The position numbers were made by a program, and so were the translations under genes. From Streptomyces sp. NBC_01460 (lineage in GTDB: Bacteria; Actinomycetota; Actinomycetes; Streptomycetales; Streptomycetaceae), in contig NZ_CP109473.1 in assembly GCF_036227405.1 (NCBI RefSeq), positions 5,084,001 to 5,148,000 on the forward strand: a stretch of 64,000 bases of DNA. Reading direction: 5' to 3'. How positions within the stretch are numbered: position 1 is the first letter of the stretch; each line of letters starts with the position of its first letter. Under the pieces are notes generated by a model. It did not search any database and was not told the DNA's origin. It saw only the letters and a program-made list of their open reading frames with translations. Below are positions 43,978 to 53,041 of the stretch, piece after piece.

Positions 43978-45285
43978 GTGATCGTGGTCTTCGTACTCGT
44001 GGCGGCCGCGGTTCTCGCGCTGCTCGCGGGAGTGCACCGGTATGTGTGGCGCCGCCTGATCGGTGACACGACGCGGAAGGGAAGCCTCGCCCGCAGGGCG
44101 GGCACGGTCGCCGCCTTCGCGCTGCCGTCGCTGAGCGTCGGGGCCCTCGTCTCCAGCCGGGCGGGTGTGCCCTTCCCCGTGCAGCAGGTGCTCGCCTGGC
44201 CGGGCTACCTGTGGCTGGCAGCCCTGCTCTACCTGACACTGGCCCTGCTGGTGGGTGAGGCCGCCCGCCCCCTGCTGCGCCGCGTCCTCGCCCGCAGGGC
44301 CGGAGCGGCCGGGAGCGCGGCTCCGCACACGAGCGAGGCGCCGGACCCGGCCGCCGAGCGGGTGACCCGGTCCGCGGCACCCGACACCGGCTCCGGCACG
44401 GGCAGCACCCGTACGGATGTCGCGCCGCGCCCCGAGGCCACCGCCCCGGCCGTCGCCGACCCCTCCCGGCGGCTGTTCGTCGCCCGCGCGGTCGGCGGAG
44501 CCGCCGCCGTCGCCGGGCTCGGCACCGTCGGGTACGGCACCTACAGCGTGCTCCGCGGCCCCCGCACCAAGCGGATCACCATCCCGCTCGCCGGACTGCC
44601 GCGCTCCGCCCACGGCTTCCGGATCACCATGGTCAGCGACATCCACCTGGGGCCCGTCCTCGGCCGCGCGCACACCCGGCGCGTCGTCGACGCGATCAAC
44701 GCGACCAGCCCCGACCTGGTCGCCGTGGTGGGAGACCTCGTCGACGGATCGGTCGCCGACCTCGGCTCCGCGGCCGAGCCGCTCGCGCAGATCGAGGCCC
44801 GTCACGGCAGTTACTTCGTCACCGGCAACCACGAGTACTTCTCCGGTGCCGCCGAGTGGGTCGACCACGTACGCGAACTGGGCCTGCACCCGCTGGAGAA
44901 CGCCCGCGTCGAGGTCGCCGGCTTCGACCTCGCCGGAGTCAACGACGTCGCGGGCGAGAGCGAGGGCCAGGGCCCCGACTTCGCCCGCGCACTCGGCGAC
45001 CGGGACCGTGGCCGCGCTTCGGTCCTCCTCGCGCACCAGCCCGTCGTCATCGACGACGCCGTCGAGTACGGCGTGGGTCTCCAGCTCTCCGGCCACACCC
45101 ACGGGGGCCAGCTCTGGCCCGGGAATCTGGTGGCCGAGCTCGCCAACCCGACCGTCGCCGGCTACGAACGCTACGGCGACACCCAGTTGTACGTCTCGCG
45201 CGGTGCGGGCGCGTGGGGTCCGCCCGTACGCGTCGGCGCCCCCTCCGACATCACCGTGGTGCAACTCGCTTCCCCGCAGGCCTGA
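43978..45285 (+). CDS. Membrane metallophosphoesterase
   Basis: 435 aa. Four or five N-terminal membrane helices (IVVFVLVAAAVLALLAGV, AAFALPSLSVGALVSS, YLWLAALLYLTLALLVGE, and one near 175) precede a calcineurin-like phosphoesterase domain. Metal motifs in order are DIHLGPVLGR (D-x-H), VVGDLVDG (GD), GNHEYF (GNH), LAHQPVV and SGHTHGGQLWP (GHxH), all complete. It resembles YkuE/YaeI-type enzymes that act near the membrane. The GTG start has GGGGGAGCGTAC upstream. Confidence 0.92.
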   Translation: MIVVFVLVAAAVLALLAGVHRYVWRRLIGDTTRKGSLARRAGTVAAFALPSLSVGALVSSRAGVPFPVQQVLAWPGYLWLAALLYLTLALLVGEAARPLLRRVLARRAGAAGSAAPHTSEAPDPAAERVTRSAAPDTGSGTGSTRTDVAPRPEATAPAVADPSRRLFVARAVGGAAAVAGLGTVGYGTYSVLRGPRTKRITIPLAGLPRSAHGFRITMVSDIHLGPVLGRAHTRRVVDAINATSPDLVAVVGDLVDGSVADLGSAAEPLAQIEARHGSYFVTGNHEYFSGAAEWVDHVRELGLHPLENARVEVAGFDLAGVNDVAGESEGQGPDFARALGDRDRGRASVLLAHQPVVIDDAVEYGVGLQLSGHTHGGQLWPGNLVAELANPTVAGYERYGDTQLYVSRGAGAWGPPVRVGAPSDITVVQLASPQA

Positions 45286-45426
45286 GTGCGAAACCTGTGA
45301 AACAACACTCTGACCTTCCATATGTGAATATCGTGTGATTAAGTGACGGTGAACATGCGGCCGTGATGCGGTGAGGTGCGCCTCCATGCACGCGAGCCGG
45401 GGGTGGGTTGGCAAGGGAGCACGGCA
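45286..45426 (+). promoter_or_regulatory. AT-rich promoter region of the substrate-binding protein gene
   Basis: The 45310-45345 stretch (CTGACCTTCCATATGTGAAT, then ATCGTGTGATTAAG) is strongly AT-rich for this genome. CTGACC and TGTGAT with an 18-bp spacer could be a promoter. The ribosome site AAGGGAG precedes ATG 45427. Confidence 0.4.
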
Positions 45427-46980
45427 ATGCGGTTCATCCGTCTACGGATTCTCGCGATTCTGGCCGTATTGGTCATCGCAGGCGTCGGCGCCTGGCAACT
45501 GCTTCCCTCGGACGAGGTGAACGAGTCGCCGATCACGGTGGGCACGTCCGACGAAGTGACCTCGCTCGACCCGGCCGGCGCCTACGACGCAGGCTCCTGG
45601 GCGATCTACAGCAACCTCTACCAGTCGCTGATGACTTTCAAGTCCGGGGCGGTCGTGCCGGAACCGGACGCGGCCAAGAGCTGCGGCTTCGTCGGTCAGA
45701 AGCTCCAGACGTACCAGTGCGTGCTGCGGGACGACCTGACCTTCTCCAACGGCCGTAAGATCACGGCCGCGGACGTCCGTTACTCCTTCGAGCGGATGCT
45801 CAGGATCAAGGCCGACGCCGGCCCCTCCGTGCTGTTCCCCAGCCTCGACACCGTCGTGTCCGAAGGTCGGACGATCACCTTCAACCTCTCCGCGCGGGAC
45901 GCGACGTTCCCGCAGAAGCTGGCGACGGGCGCCGGATCCATCGTCGATCCCACCCTGTACCCGAAGGACAAGCTCCGCACGGGCAACCAGGCCGACGGCT
46001 CCGGTCCGTACACCCTCAAGTCGTTCGAGCCCGGTGTCCAGGCGGAGCTGGTGCCCAACTCGTCGTACAGGGGCGCGCTGAAGCAGACGGGCGGGCCCGT
46101 CGACATCCGTTACTTCGACGGGTCCGAGGCGCTCCAGGCGGCCTGGACGGCCGGGGACGTCGATGTCACGCACCGTCAGCTTCCCGCCGAGACGCTCGCC
46201 GAGCTCGACCCGGGCGCCACCGACCAGCGCGTCACCGAGGCGGACAGCGCCGAGATCCGCAACCTCGTCTTCAACGTCCGTGAGGGATCGCCGCTCGCGG
46301 ACAAGAAGGTCCGGCAGGCCATCGCCTGGCTCATCGACCGCGGGCCGCTGGTCACCAAGGTCTACCGGAACACCGTGGAGCCGCTCTACTCGCTGATCCC
46401 GCAGGGATACATCGGGCACAGCACCCCCTTCTTCGACTCCTACCCGCAGTCGGACCCGGCGCGGGCGCGGGCGCTGATGCAGGAGGCCGGGGTGCAGCTC
46501 CCGCTGCACATCACCTTCGCCCACCGGGACGACGACGCCAACAAGGAGGAGTCCACCGAGCTGGTCCGCCAGCTGGAGAAGGACGGACTGTTCGACGTCA
46601 CGGAGAAGGCTGTCGAGTGGCAGGCGTTCCAGAAGGGGTACGCGGCCGGCGAGTACGACGCGTACACCCTGGGCTGGCTCCCCGACTTCCCGGACCCCGA
46701 CACCTTCAGCCAGCCGCTCGTCGGCCGCGACAGCTCCCTGCACAACGGCTACACCAGCACGAAGATGGACGCGCTGATCGCCGCCACGCAGCAGTACAGC
46801 GACCGCGGCCGGACCTCGGCCGACTTCAAGGAGCTGCAGGAACTGGTCGGCAAGGACGTCCCGCTGGTCCCGCTGTGGCAGAAGAAGGACTACGTCGTCA
46901 GCAAGCAGTCCGTCTCCGGATCCCAGTACCTCTCCGACGGCACGGGGCTCTGGCGGCTGTGGGAACTCAAGTGGATCTGA
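45427..46980 (+). CDS. ABC transporter substrate-binding protein, family 5 (peptide type)
   Basis: 517 aa, oligopeptide/nickel-binding SBP fold. It shows the family region ITAADVRYSFERMLRIKAD, DGSGPYTLKSFEPG, VRQAIAWLIDRGPLV and ALMQEAGVQLPLHITF, and ends LWRLWELKWI. The N-terminus (MRFIRLRILAILAVLVIAGVGAWQLLPSDE) is a signal anchor without a lipobox cysteine, unlike most SBPs of this family. No permease or ATPase genes lie nearby, so it is an orphan that must share a transporter or act as a sensor. ATG 45427 is chosen over an in-frame ATG 45376. Confidence 0.88.
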   Translation: MRFIRLRILAILAVLVIAGVGAWQLLPSDEVNESPITVGTSDEVTSLDPAGAYDAGSWAIYSNLYQSLMTFKSGAVVPEPDAAKSCGFVGQKLQTYQCVLRDDLTFSNGRKITAADVRYSFERMLRIKADAGPSVLFPSLDTVVSEGRTITFNLSARDATFPQKLATGAGSIVDPTLYPKDKLRTGNQADGSGPYTLKSFEPGVQAELVPNSSYRGALKQTGGPVDIRYFDGSEALQAAWTAGDVDVTHRQLPAETLAELDPGATDQRVTEADSAEIRNLVFNVREGSPLADKKVRQAIAWLIDRGPLVTKVYRNTVEPLYSLIPQGYIGHSTPFFDSYPQSDPARARALMQEAGVQLPLHITFAHRDDDANKEESTELVRQLEKDGLFDVTEKAVEWQAFQKGYAAGEYDAYTLGWLPDFPDPDTFSQPLVGRDSSLHNGYTSTKMDALIAATQQYSDRGRTSADFKELQELVGKDVPLVPLWQKKDYVVSKQSVSGSQYLSDGTGLWRLWELKWI

Positions 46981-46996
46981 CGTCCACGCCCGGCAG

Positions 46997-47112
46997 GGAG
47001 CTCAGCCGGATCCGACGCCGGCGCCGACGCCGACGCCGGCGTCGGATCAGCCGGATCTGACGTCCGGCGGGGAGCTCAGCCGTCCCCGGCGTCCGGGCGG
47101 GGAGCTCAGCCG
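46997..47112. repeat. Three copies of a gene-end sequence flanking a hairpin
   Basis: GGAGCTCAGCCG occurs at 46997-47008, 47071-47082 and 47101-47112. The last copy contains the TetR-family stop codon. Pieces reading CTGACGTCC recur beside them. Confidence 0.75.
47009..47048. terminator. Bidirectional terminator between SBP and TetR genes
   Basis: A perfect 15-bp stem (47009-47023 with 47034-47048) with a 10-nt loop is built largely of GACGCCGGC units. It lies 28 nt after the SBP stop. Confidence 0.82.
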
Positions 47113-47855
47113 GGTTTGACGTCCCGCGTGCCGGACGGCCGGCCGGGCAGGAACTCGGCCAGCACGTCGTGGATCTGCCGCACGAGCGGCCGCAGCACCC
47201 GGAAACGGGAGAGCGCGATCGCCCGGGCGGCGATCGGGGCGGTGCGCTCGACGAGCCGGCGGCTGCGTTCCGTGCCCTCGGACCGGTCGTAGACCCAGAA
47301 CAGCACGAGCCCCATCTGCATCAGCCACATCAACTGCGGCAGTATTTCCGCCAGTTCCGGATCCGCCTTGACGGAGGAGCCGGCCAGGCAGCGCTCGTGC
47401 ACCGAGACGACCGCGTCCCGGGCCGCCGCCGACTCCTCCGAGAAGGGGGAGAGAGGGCTGTCCGGGTCCGCTGCGTTCTTGAAGAACTGCGCGGCGAAGC
47501 GGTGGTGCGGGCCGGCCACGTCCAGCCAGGTGAGCAGTACTCCCCGGATGCGTACGGCGAGATCCCCGTCCCCGGCCAGGACGGGCTGGACCGCCGTCTC
47601 GTGGTCGGCGGCGAGACGGTCGTAGAAGCCCTGGACCAGGTGCTCCTTCGACGAGAAGTAGTAGTAGGCGTTCCCGACGGAGACGCCTGCCTCCTGGGCG
47701 ATCGCCCGCATCGTCGTCCGGTCGTATCCGCGCTCCTCGAAGAGCCGGAGCGCGGTCTCCAGGATCCGGGTGCGGGTCTGCTCACTCTTCGGCGCCCCGG
47801 ACTTCCCGGTCGCCCGGTCGCCTCCGGCCGGCTTCGAGCCGTCCGAGTCCTTCAC
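47106..47855 (-). CDS. TetR/AcrR family transcriptional regulator
   Basis: About 249 aa. The HTH domain (SEQTRTRILETALRLFEERGYDRTTMRAIAQEAGVSVGNAYYYFSSKEHLVQGFY) is near residues 24-78, after a Lys/Gly-rich N-terminus. The ligand-binding half ends VLRPLVRQIHDVLAEFLPGRPS. The GTG at 47855 is chosen for its AGGAGAAG ribosome site; 47876 is possible. No gene is divergent from it at close range, so its target is not evident. It could be its own promoter or the next gene upstream. Confidence 0.88.
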   Translation of the reverse strand: MKDSDGSKPAGGDRATGKSGAPKSEQTRTRILETALRLFEERGYDRTTMRAIAQEAGVSVGNAYYYFSSKEHLVQGFYDRLAADHETAVQPVLAGDGDLAVRIRGVLLTWLDVAGPHHRFAAQFFKNAADPDSPLSPFSEESAAARDAVVSVHERCLAGSSVKADPELAEILPQLMWLMQMGLVLFWVYDRSEGTERSRRLVERTAPIAARAIALSRFRVLRPLVRQIHDVLAEFLPGRPSGTRDVKPG

Positions 47856-47985
47856 GTACTTCTCCTGCTCCACCACGCTCCCAAGGCTAACCGGGAGTAC
47901 CCCACGCCGGATCCGGCGGCCCGGACGGGTGCGGCACTCCCCGGTGCCCGCACCCGGCCCGGGGGCCTGGTCCGGGCTCCTCGGC

Positions 47986-48573
47986 TCAGGCGCTCATCGA
48001 ACGCGCGGTGTTGACCTGGGACATGACCCACTGGAAGGTCTCGGGGCCCGTCGCCGGGATCATCGTCTGGTGGTGCCGTCCACCGCTGGTCACCGTGATC
48101 TGCACGAAGCCGGTGGTGCGCTTCTCCTTCATCAGGAGGAACAGCAGCCCGATGAGGCAGAACAGTGCGAAGACGATCGCCAGCACGATGCCCACCGTCG
48201 GGATCTTCTCCTCGGTGCGCGACATGTCGGTCGCCGTCCACACCGCGCCCTTGAGCGGCAGGGTGCCCGACGGGGTCACGATGCCGTCGTTCATCACCGT
48301 GATGTCACCGAGCGAGAGCATGGGCACGCCGCCGCCCTGCTGCACCGGCAGGTTGAAGCCGGGTTCGGTCGGCTGGCCGGGGCCCGGGTAGCCGTAGCCG
48401 GGGCCGGGCTGCGCCGCTCCGTCGGGCAGCGGCTGCGGGTAGCCGTACGCCGGAGTGGCGCCCGGCGCGGGGTAGCCGTAGCCCTGTCCGTCCGGCATCG
48501 TGGGCGGGTTGCCCGGCGGCTGGGGCGGGCCCCACTTGTATGAGTCGTCCGCGTACGGATTCGGATCGCTCAC
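47986..48573 (-). CDS. Membrane protein with Gly/Tyr/Pro-rich N-terminus
   Basis: 195 aa. Residues 1-70 are Pro/Gly/Tyr-rich (GYGYP repeats). A soluble part (MLSLGDITVMNDGIVTPSGTLPLKGAVWTATDM) is followed by two joined membrane helices (VGIVLAIVFALFCLIGLLFLLMKEK). The C-terminal part (RTTGFVQITVTSGGRHHQTMIPATGPETFQWVMSQVNTARSM) looks like a small folded domain. Function unknown. The GTG start has GGGGAACGTT upstream. Confidence 0.82.
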   Translation of the reverse strand: MSDPNPYADDSYKWGPPQPPGNPPTMPDGQGYGYPAPGATPAYGYPQPLPDGAAQPGPGYGYPGPGQPTEPGFNLPVQQGGGVPMLSLGDITVMNDGIVTPSGTLPLKGAVWTATDMSRTEEKIPTVGIVLAIVFALFCLIGLLFLLMKEKRTTGFVQITVTSGGRHHQTMIPATGPETFQWVMSQVNTARSMSA

Positions 48574-48687
48574 AACGTTCCCCGTTCTCCATCAAGCCAT
48601 CTGCTCCCGCGCTGTGCTGCACCGGGAGACGTGAGCCGGTCACCGGCTCCGCATGACCGTACCGTCCCGGCCCGTCCGATGCACGAA

Positions 48688-48730
48688 GAGGCCCCGTTCC
48701 CCGCACGGACCGTGCGGGGAACGGGGCCTC
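48688..48730 (-). terminator. sdh operon terminator
   Basis: A perfect 20-bp stem (48688-48707 with 48711-48730) around a 3-nt loop begins 17 nt beyond the sdhB stop on the minus strand. It is the longest uninterrupted stem in the window. Confidence 0.9.
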
Positions 48731-48747
48731 TCGGTGCGACCCGTGGG

Positions 48748-49524
48748 TCAGAAGCGGCGGGTGATGAGCGCGCGCTTCACTTCCTGGATCGCCTTGGTGA
48801 CCTCGATGCCACGCGGGCAGGCGTCCGTGCAGTTGAACGTCGTGCGGCAACGCCACACACCGTCACGGTCGTTGAGGATCTCCAGACGCTGCTCCCCGGC
48901 CTCGTCACGCGAGTCGAAGATGAAGCGGTGCGCGTTGACGATGGCCGCCGGGCCGAAGTACTGGCCGTCGTTCCAGAACACCGGGCACGAGGACGTGCAC
49001 GCGGCGCACAGGATGCACTTGGTGGTGTCGTCGAAGCGCTCACGGTCCTCGGGGGACTGCAGGCGCTCGCGGGTCGGCTCGTTGCCCTTGGTGACGAGGA
49101 AGGGCATGACGTCGCGGTAGGCCTGGAAGAACGGGTCCATGTCGACCACGAGGTCCTTCAGGACCGTGAGGCCCTTGATGGCCTCGACCGTGATCGGCTT
49201 CTCCGGGTTGATGTCCTTGATCAGCGTCTTGCAGGCGAGCCTGTTCTTGCCGTTGATCCGCATCGCGTCGGAGCCGCAGATGCCGTGCGCGCAGGAGCGC
49301 CGGAACGTCAGCGTGCCGTCCTGCTCCCACTTGATCTTGTGAAGGGCGTCGAGCACACGCTCCTTCGGGTCGATCGAGATCTGGAAGTCCTGCCACTCGA
49401 CCTCGTCGGTGACCTCGGGGTTGAAGCGGCGGATCCGGAACGTCGCCGTGATGTACGGGGTGTCGGCGAAGCCGGCCTCGGGCTCCGGGGCCTTGTCCGA
49501 CTTCTCCAGGGTGGGGGTTGCCAT
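48748..49524 (-). CDS. sdhB: Succinate dehydrogenase iron-sulfur subunit
   Basis: 258 aa. The N-terminal ferredoxin domain binds [2Fe-2S] through RRSCAHGICGSDAMRINGKNRLAC. The C-terminal part has CILCAACTSSCP and CTDACPRGIEVTKAI for the [4Fe-4S] and [3Fe-4S] clusters. It passes electrons from SdhA flavin to menaquinone in the membrane. Its ATG overlaps the sdhA stop by one base (TGATG). The length is typical of the actinobacterial enzyme. Confidence 0.97.
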   Translation of the reverse strand: MATPTLEKSDKAPEPEAGFADTPYITATFRIRRFNPEVTDEVEWQDFQISIDPKERVLDALHKIKWEQDGTLTFRRSCAHGICGSDAMRINGKNRLACKTLIKDINPEKPITVEAIKGLTVLKDLVVDMDPFFQAYRDVMPFLVTKGNEPTRERLQSPEDRERFDDTTKCILCAACTSSCPVFWNDGQYFGPAAIVNAHRFIFDSRDEAGEQRLEILNDRDGVWRCRTTFNCTDACPRGIEVTKAIQEVKRALITRRF

Positions 49525-51278
49525 CAGTACTTACGCTCCATCGGCTGGTAGCGGGTCGTGACGACCGGCTTGTAGTCGAGCCGGATCGACTCGGTGCCGT
49601 CGTCCGCGACCTCGCGGTACGCCATGGTGTGGCGCATGAAGTTGACGTCGTCGCGGTTCGGGTAGTCCTCGCGGTAGTGACCGCCGCGGGACTCCTTGCG
49701 GGCCAGCGCGGAGGTCGCCATGACCTCGGCCAGGTCGAGCAGGTTGCCCAGCTCGATGGCCTCCAGCAGGTCGGTGTTGAACCGCCTGCCCTTGTCCTGG
49801 ATGGACACGTCGAGGTAGCGCGCGCGCAGCTCGGCGATCTTGTCGACCGCGGTCTTGATGGTCTGCTCGGTGCGGAACACCATCACGTTGGCGTCCATGC
49901 ACTCCTGCAGCTCCGTGCGGAGCGCGTGGACCCGCTCGGTGCCCGTCGAGTTCCGCAGCCGCTCGACCTGCTCCTGGACCAGCTGCGCCGGGTTCTCGGG
50001 AAGCTCGACGAAGTCGTTCTTCGCGGAGTACTCGGCGGCGGCGATGCCCGAACGGCGCCCGAAGACGTTGATGTCGAGCAGCGAGTTGGTGCCCAGACGG
50101 TTGGCGCCGTGCACGGAGACGCAGGCGACCTCGCCGGCGGCGTACAGGCCCGGGACGACGGTGGTGTTGTCGGCCAGCACCTCACCCTCGACGTTGGTCG
50201 GGATGCCGCCCATGGCGTAGTGCGCGGTCGGCTGGATCGGGATCGGGTCCGTGTAGGGCTCGATGCCGAGGTACGTACGCGCGAACTCGGTGATGTCCGG
50301 GAGCTTCGCGTCCAGCTGCTCCGGCGGGAGGTGCGTGAGGTCGAGGTAGACGTGGTCGCCCTCGGGACCGCAGCCGCGGCCCTCACGGATCTCGGTGTAG
50401 ATGGAGCGGGACACGACGTCACGGGACGCGAGGTCCTTCATGACCGGCGCGTACTTCTCCATGAAGCGCTCGCCGTCCTTGTTGCGGAGGATGCCGCCCT
50501 CACCGCGGGCGCCCTCCGTCAGCAGGATGCCCATGCGCCAGATGCCGGTCGGGTGGAACTGGAAGAACTCCATGTCCTCCAGCGGCAGACCCCGGCGGTA
50601 GCAGGCGGCCTGGCCGTCACCGGTCAGGGTGTGCGCGTTCGACGTCACCTTGAAGAACTTGCCGGTGCCGCCCGAGGCGTAGATGACCGACTTCGCCTGG
50701 AAGACGTGGATCTCGCCGGTGGCCAGCTCGTAGGCGACGACGCCGGCGGATTTCTTGACGCCGTCCTCCTCGACGACCAGCTGGTCCAGGACGTAGAACT
50801 CGTTGAAGAATTCCACGCCCTCCTTGACGCAGTTCTGGTACAGCGTCTGGAGGATCATGTGGCCGGTGCGGTCGCCCGAGTAGCAGGCGCGGCGGACCGG
50901 GGCCTCACCGTGGTTGCGGGAGTGACCGCCGAACCGGCGCTGGTCGATCTTGCCCTCGGGCGTACGGCCGAACGGCAGGCCCATCTTCTCCAGGTCGAGG
51001 ACGGCGTCGATGGCCTCCTTCGCCAGGATCTCGGCGGCGTCCTGGTCGACCAGGTAGTCGCCGCCCTTGATCGTGTCGAAGGTGTGCCACTCCCAGTTGT
51101 CCTCCTCCACGTTGGCCAGCGCGGCGGCCATGCCGCCCTGCGCGGCGCCCGTGTGGGAGCGGGTGGGGTAGAGCTTCGTCAGCACGGCGGTGCGGCTGCG
51201 CTTGGTCGACTCGATGGCCGCGCGCATGCCGGCGCCGCCGGCGCCGACGATGACGGTGTCGTACTTGTGGATCTGCAT
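49524..51278 (-). CDS. sdhA: Succinate dehydrogenase flavoprotein subunit
   Basis: 584 aa. It has FAD-binding VIVGAGGAGMRAAIES, the covalent FAD histidine in TRSHTGAAQGGMAAAL, substrate-site residues in FHPTGI, TEGARGEGGILRN and the arginine of the SRSIYTE region, plus QPTAHYAMGGI and ANRLGTNSLLD. It oxidises succinate to fumarate, linking SucCD and Mdh in the TCA cycle. ATG 51278 has AGAGGAAACC upstream; an in-frame extension to 51476 would overlap sdhD and is not used. Confidence 0.97.
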   Translation of the reverse strand: MQIHKYDTVIVGAGGAGMRAAIESTKRSRTAVLTKLYPTRSHTGAAQGGMAAALANVEEDNWEWHTFDTIKGGDYLVDQDAAEILAKEAIDAVLDLEKMGLPFGRTPEGKIDQRRFGGHSRNHGEAPVRRACYSGDRTGHMILQTLYQNCVKEGVEFFNEFYVLDQLVVEEDGVKKSAGVVAYELATGEIHVFQAKSVIYASGGTGKFFKVTSNAHTLTGDGQAACYRRGLPLEDMEFFQFHPTGIWRMGILLTEGARGEGGILRNKDGERFMEKYAPVMKDLASRDVVSRSIYTEIREGRGCGPEGDHVYLDLTHLPPEQLDAKLPDITEFARTYLGIEPYTDPIPIQPTAHYAMGGIPTNVEGEVLADNTTVVPGLYAAGEVACVSVHGANRLGTNSLLDINVFGRRSGIAAAEYSAKNDFVELPENPAQLVQEQVERLRNSTGTERVHALRTELQECMDANVMVFRTEQTIKTAVDKIAELRARYLDVSIQDKGRRFNTDLLEAIELGNLLDLAEVMATSALARKESRGGHYREDYPNRDDVNFMRHTMAYREVADDGTESIRLDYKPVVTTRYQPMERKY

Positions 51279-51307
51279 GGTTTCCTCTGGTCCCTCTGTC
51301 CCGGCGC

Positions 51308-51790
51308 CTAGCGGATGTTCGGGTCGAAGGTGAAGATCACCAGCGTGCCCAGCAGGACGGTGAACACCGTGGCGGTGTACAGGAGCATCTTCAGCCAGAA
51401 GCGGGTGTTGTCCCGTTCGGCGTAGTCGTTGATGACCGTACGGAGGCCGTTGGCGCCGTGCAGCATGGCGAGCCACAGCATCGCCAGGTCCCAGACCTGC
51501 CAGAACGGCGAGGCCCAGCGGCCCGCGACGAAGGCGAAGCCGATCTTGGACACGCCGCCGTCGAGCACCAGCTGGATCAGCAGGTGGCCGATGACGAGGA
51601 CGACCAGCACGATGCCCGACAGGCGCATGAAGAGCCAGGCGTACATCTCGAAGTTCGTGCGCGAACCCTTGGGGGTCTTGCCCGTGCGCTGGCGCGGGGG
51701 CTCGATCACCGGGGCCGGGTTGTCGACGTCGAAGAGGCTCACGGCCTCGACGTCGCCGATCGCCGACGACGAAGGAGTCTCGGTTGACAT
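51308..51790 (-). CDS. sdhD: Succinate dehydrogenase membrane anchor subunit
   Basis: 160 aa. A hydrophilic 45-residue N-terminus is followed by three membrane helices (LFMRLSGIVLVVLVIGHLLIQLVLDGG, DLAMLWLAMLHGANGLRTVI, MLLYTATVFTVLLGTLVIFTF). Histidines in IGHLLIQ and MLHGANG are candidate heme b ligands, and the DYAE pair after HGANGLR fits the quinone site. It lies 29 bp before sdhA and 5 bp after sdhC. Confidence 0.92.
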   Translation of the reverse strand: MSTETPSSSAIGDVEAVSLFDVDNPAPVIEPPRQRTGKTPKGSRTNFEMYAWLFMRLSGIVLVVLVIGHLLIQLVLDGGVSKIGFAFVAGRWASPFWQVWDLAMLWLAMLHGANGLRTVINDYAERDNTRFWLKMLLYTATVFTVLLGTLVIFTFDPNIR

Positions 51791-51795
51791 TGGCC

Positions 51796-52176
51796 TCAGC
51801 TCCCGAAGACTTCGCGTACGGCGTGGCCGAGGACGGGGTACAGCGCCCCGACCATCAGCACGATCCAGATACCGAGGACGGTCCAGAGCATCTGCTTCTG
51901 GTAGCGCGGGCCCTTGGCCCAGAAGTCCACGGCGACGATGCGGAGACCGTTCAGCGCGTGGAAGAGGATCGCGGCCACCAGGCCGTACTCGAGCAGCGCG
52001 ACGAGCGGGGTCTTGTAGGTGGCCACGACCTCGTCGTACGCCTCGGGGGAGACACGCACGAGTGCGGTGTCAAGGACGTGTACGAACAGGAAGAAGAAAA
52101 TGAGGACACCGGTGACTCGATGAGCCACCCAGGACCACATGCCTTCCCGGCCGCGGTACAGCGTTCCAGCCGGCAC
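51796..52176 (-). CDS. sdhC: Succinate dehydrogenase cytochrome b556 subunit
   Basis: 126 aa, first gene of sdhCDAB. Signature GMWSWVAHRVTGVLIFFFLFVHVLDTALV, with three helices and heme-ligand histidines in AHRVTG/FVHVLD and LFHALNGLRIV. The GTG at 52176 with GGAGGG upstream is preferred over a longer frame to 52251. It anchors SdhAB with SdhD. Confidence 0.94.
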   Translation of the reverse strand: MPAGTLYRGREGMWSWVAHRVTGVLIFFFLFVHVLDTALVRVSPEAYDEVVATYKTPLVALLEYGLVAAILFHALNGLRIVAVDFWAKGPRYQKQMLWTVLGIWIVLMVGALYPVLGHAVREVFGS

Positions 52177-52342
52177 GGAAGAACCCTCCGGGAGCGGGGA
52201 TTGGGGTCGGCCGGCTTGACTGTCGGTCTGACCCGGCCGGGTACGGTCCACCGGCCCTGGCCATCGTAGCGACGCTTTGTCGGTTCCATGGCGGCGGGGC
52301 CTCCGGTGTGATCAAAGCTGCAGCCAAACAGGCACGGACGGG

Positions 52343-53041
52343 CTACCGCGGGTCATATGCCACCGGGGGGAACGGGCCGGGCGCACGGTCCGCCTCCGTC
52401 ACCAGCTCGATGATGCGGCCCCGGGCGAGTCGCCGCATCTCCTCCGCGGTGAGGGAGCGCTCGTCGTCCGGTTCGTGTGCCAGCCGGGTCCGGATCGCGG
52501 CCAGCACCTGGTCGACGTGCTGGGAGGGGTGCACGCCGTCCAGGCAGATCACGAAGGCGTGGCCGAACCGGCTCTCGTACGCGGCGTGCGCGGCGCGGAG
52601 CGCCAGATGGGCGGCGCGCGGCGCGTCGTGGTGCAGGCAGGGCGCGCTCTCCGCGGCGAGGGCCTCGGCGAGATCCGGGGGCGCCAGGTCGTAGCCCGCC
52701 TCGTCCGCGCCGGCCAGCAGGGTGTCCACGTCCGGGTAGGGGCGGTGGGCGGCCATCCGCTGGGCCCAGCGACTGCTGCCGCAGCACTCCCGCAGAGCGG
52801 CTTCGGCGAGCTCGCGTGGCCAGGTGTTGAAGCGGCCGAGACCTCTCGAGTGGGCACTTCCGCGTGGACTCGCCGACACTGGTTCCGGAACGGGGGCCTC
52901 CACCTGGGCCTCCCTAAGGACCGGGGCGAGGCCTCGGTGCTGGACGGGAACGGTCGTCCGCCCTGCCTGCTGCGGTGGATTCGGCAGGTCGGCGTGGGAC
53001 TCGCTGGACCTGGACAGCGGGACTCCTCGAATGAATGACAT
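52343..53041 (-). CDS. uraD: 2-oxo-4-hydroxy-4-carboxy-5-ureidoimidazoline (OHCU) decarboxylase
   Basis: Up to 232 aa. The enzyme domain covers about residues 68-225: LGRFNTWPRELAEAALRECCGSSRWAQRMAAHRPYPDVDTLLAGADEA, then YESRFGHAFVICLDGVHPSQHVDQVLAAIRTRL. The histidine in AAHRPYPD and ESRFGHAFVI are family active-site elements. It converts OHCU to S-allantoin in urate breakdown. The N-terminal 65 residues are a Pro/Arg-rich extension common in Streptomyces versions. Other uricase-pathway genes are not in the window. ATG 53041 has a weak ribosome site, so a later start is possible. Confidence 0.82.
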   Translation of the reverse strand: MSFIRGVPLSRSSESHADLPNPPQQAGRTTVPVQHRGLAPVLREAQVEAPVPEPVSASPRGSAHSRGLGRFNTWPRELAEAALRECCGSSRWAQRMAAHRPYPDVDTLLAGADEAGYDLAPPDLAEALAAESAPCLHHDAPRAAHLALRAAHAAYESRFGHAFVICLDGVHPSQHVDQVLAAIRTRLAHEPDDERSLTAEEMRRLARGRIIELVTEADRAPGPFPPVAYDPR

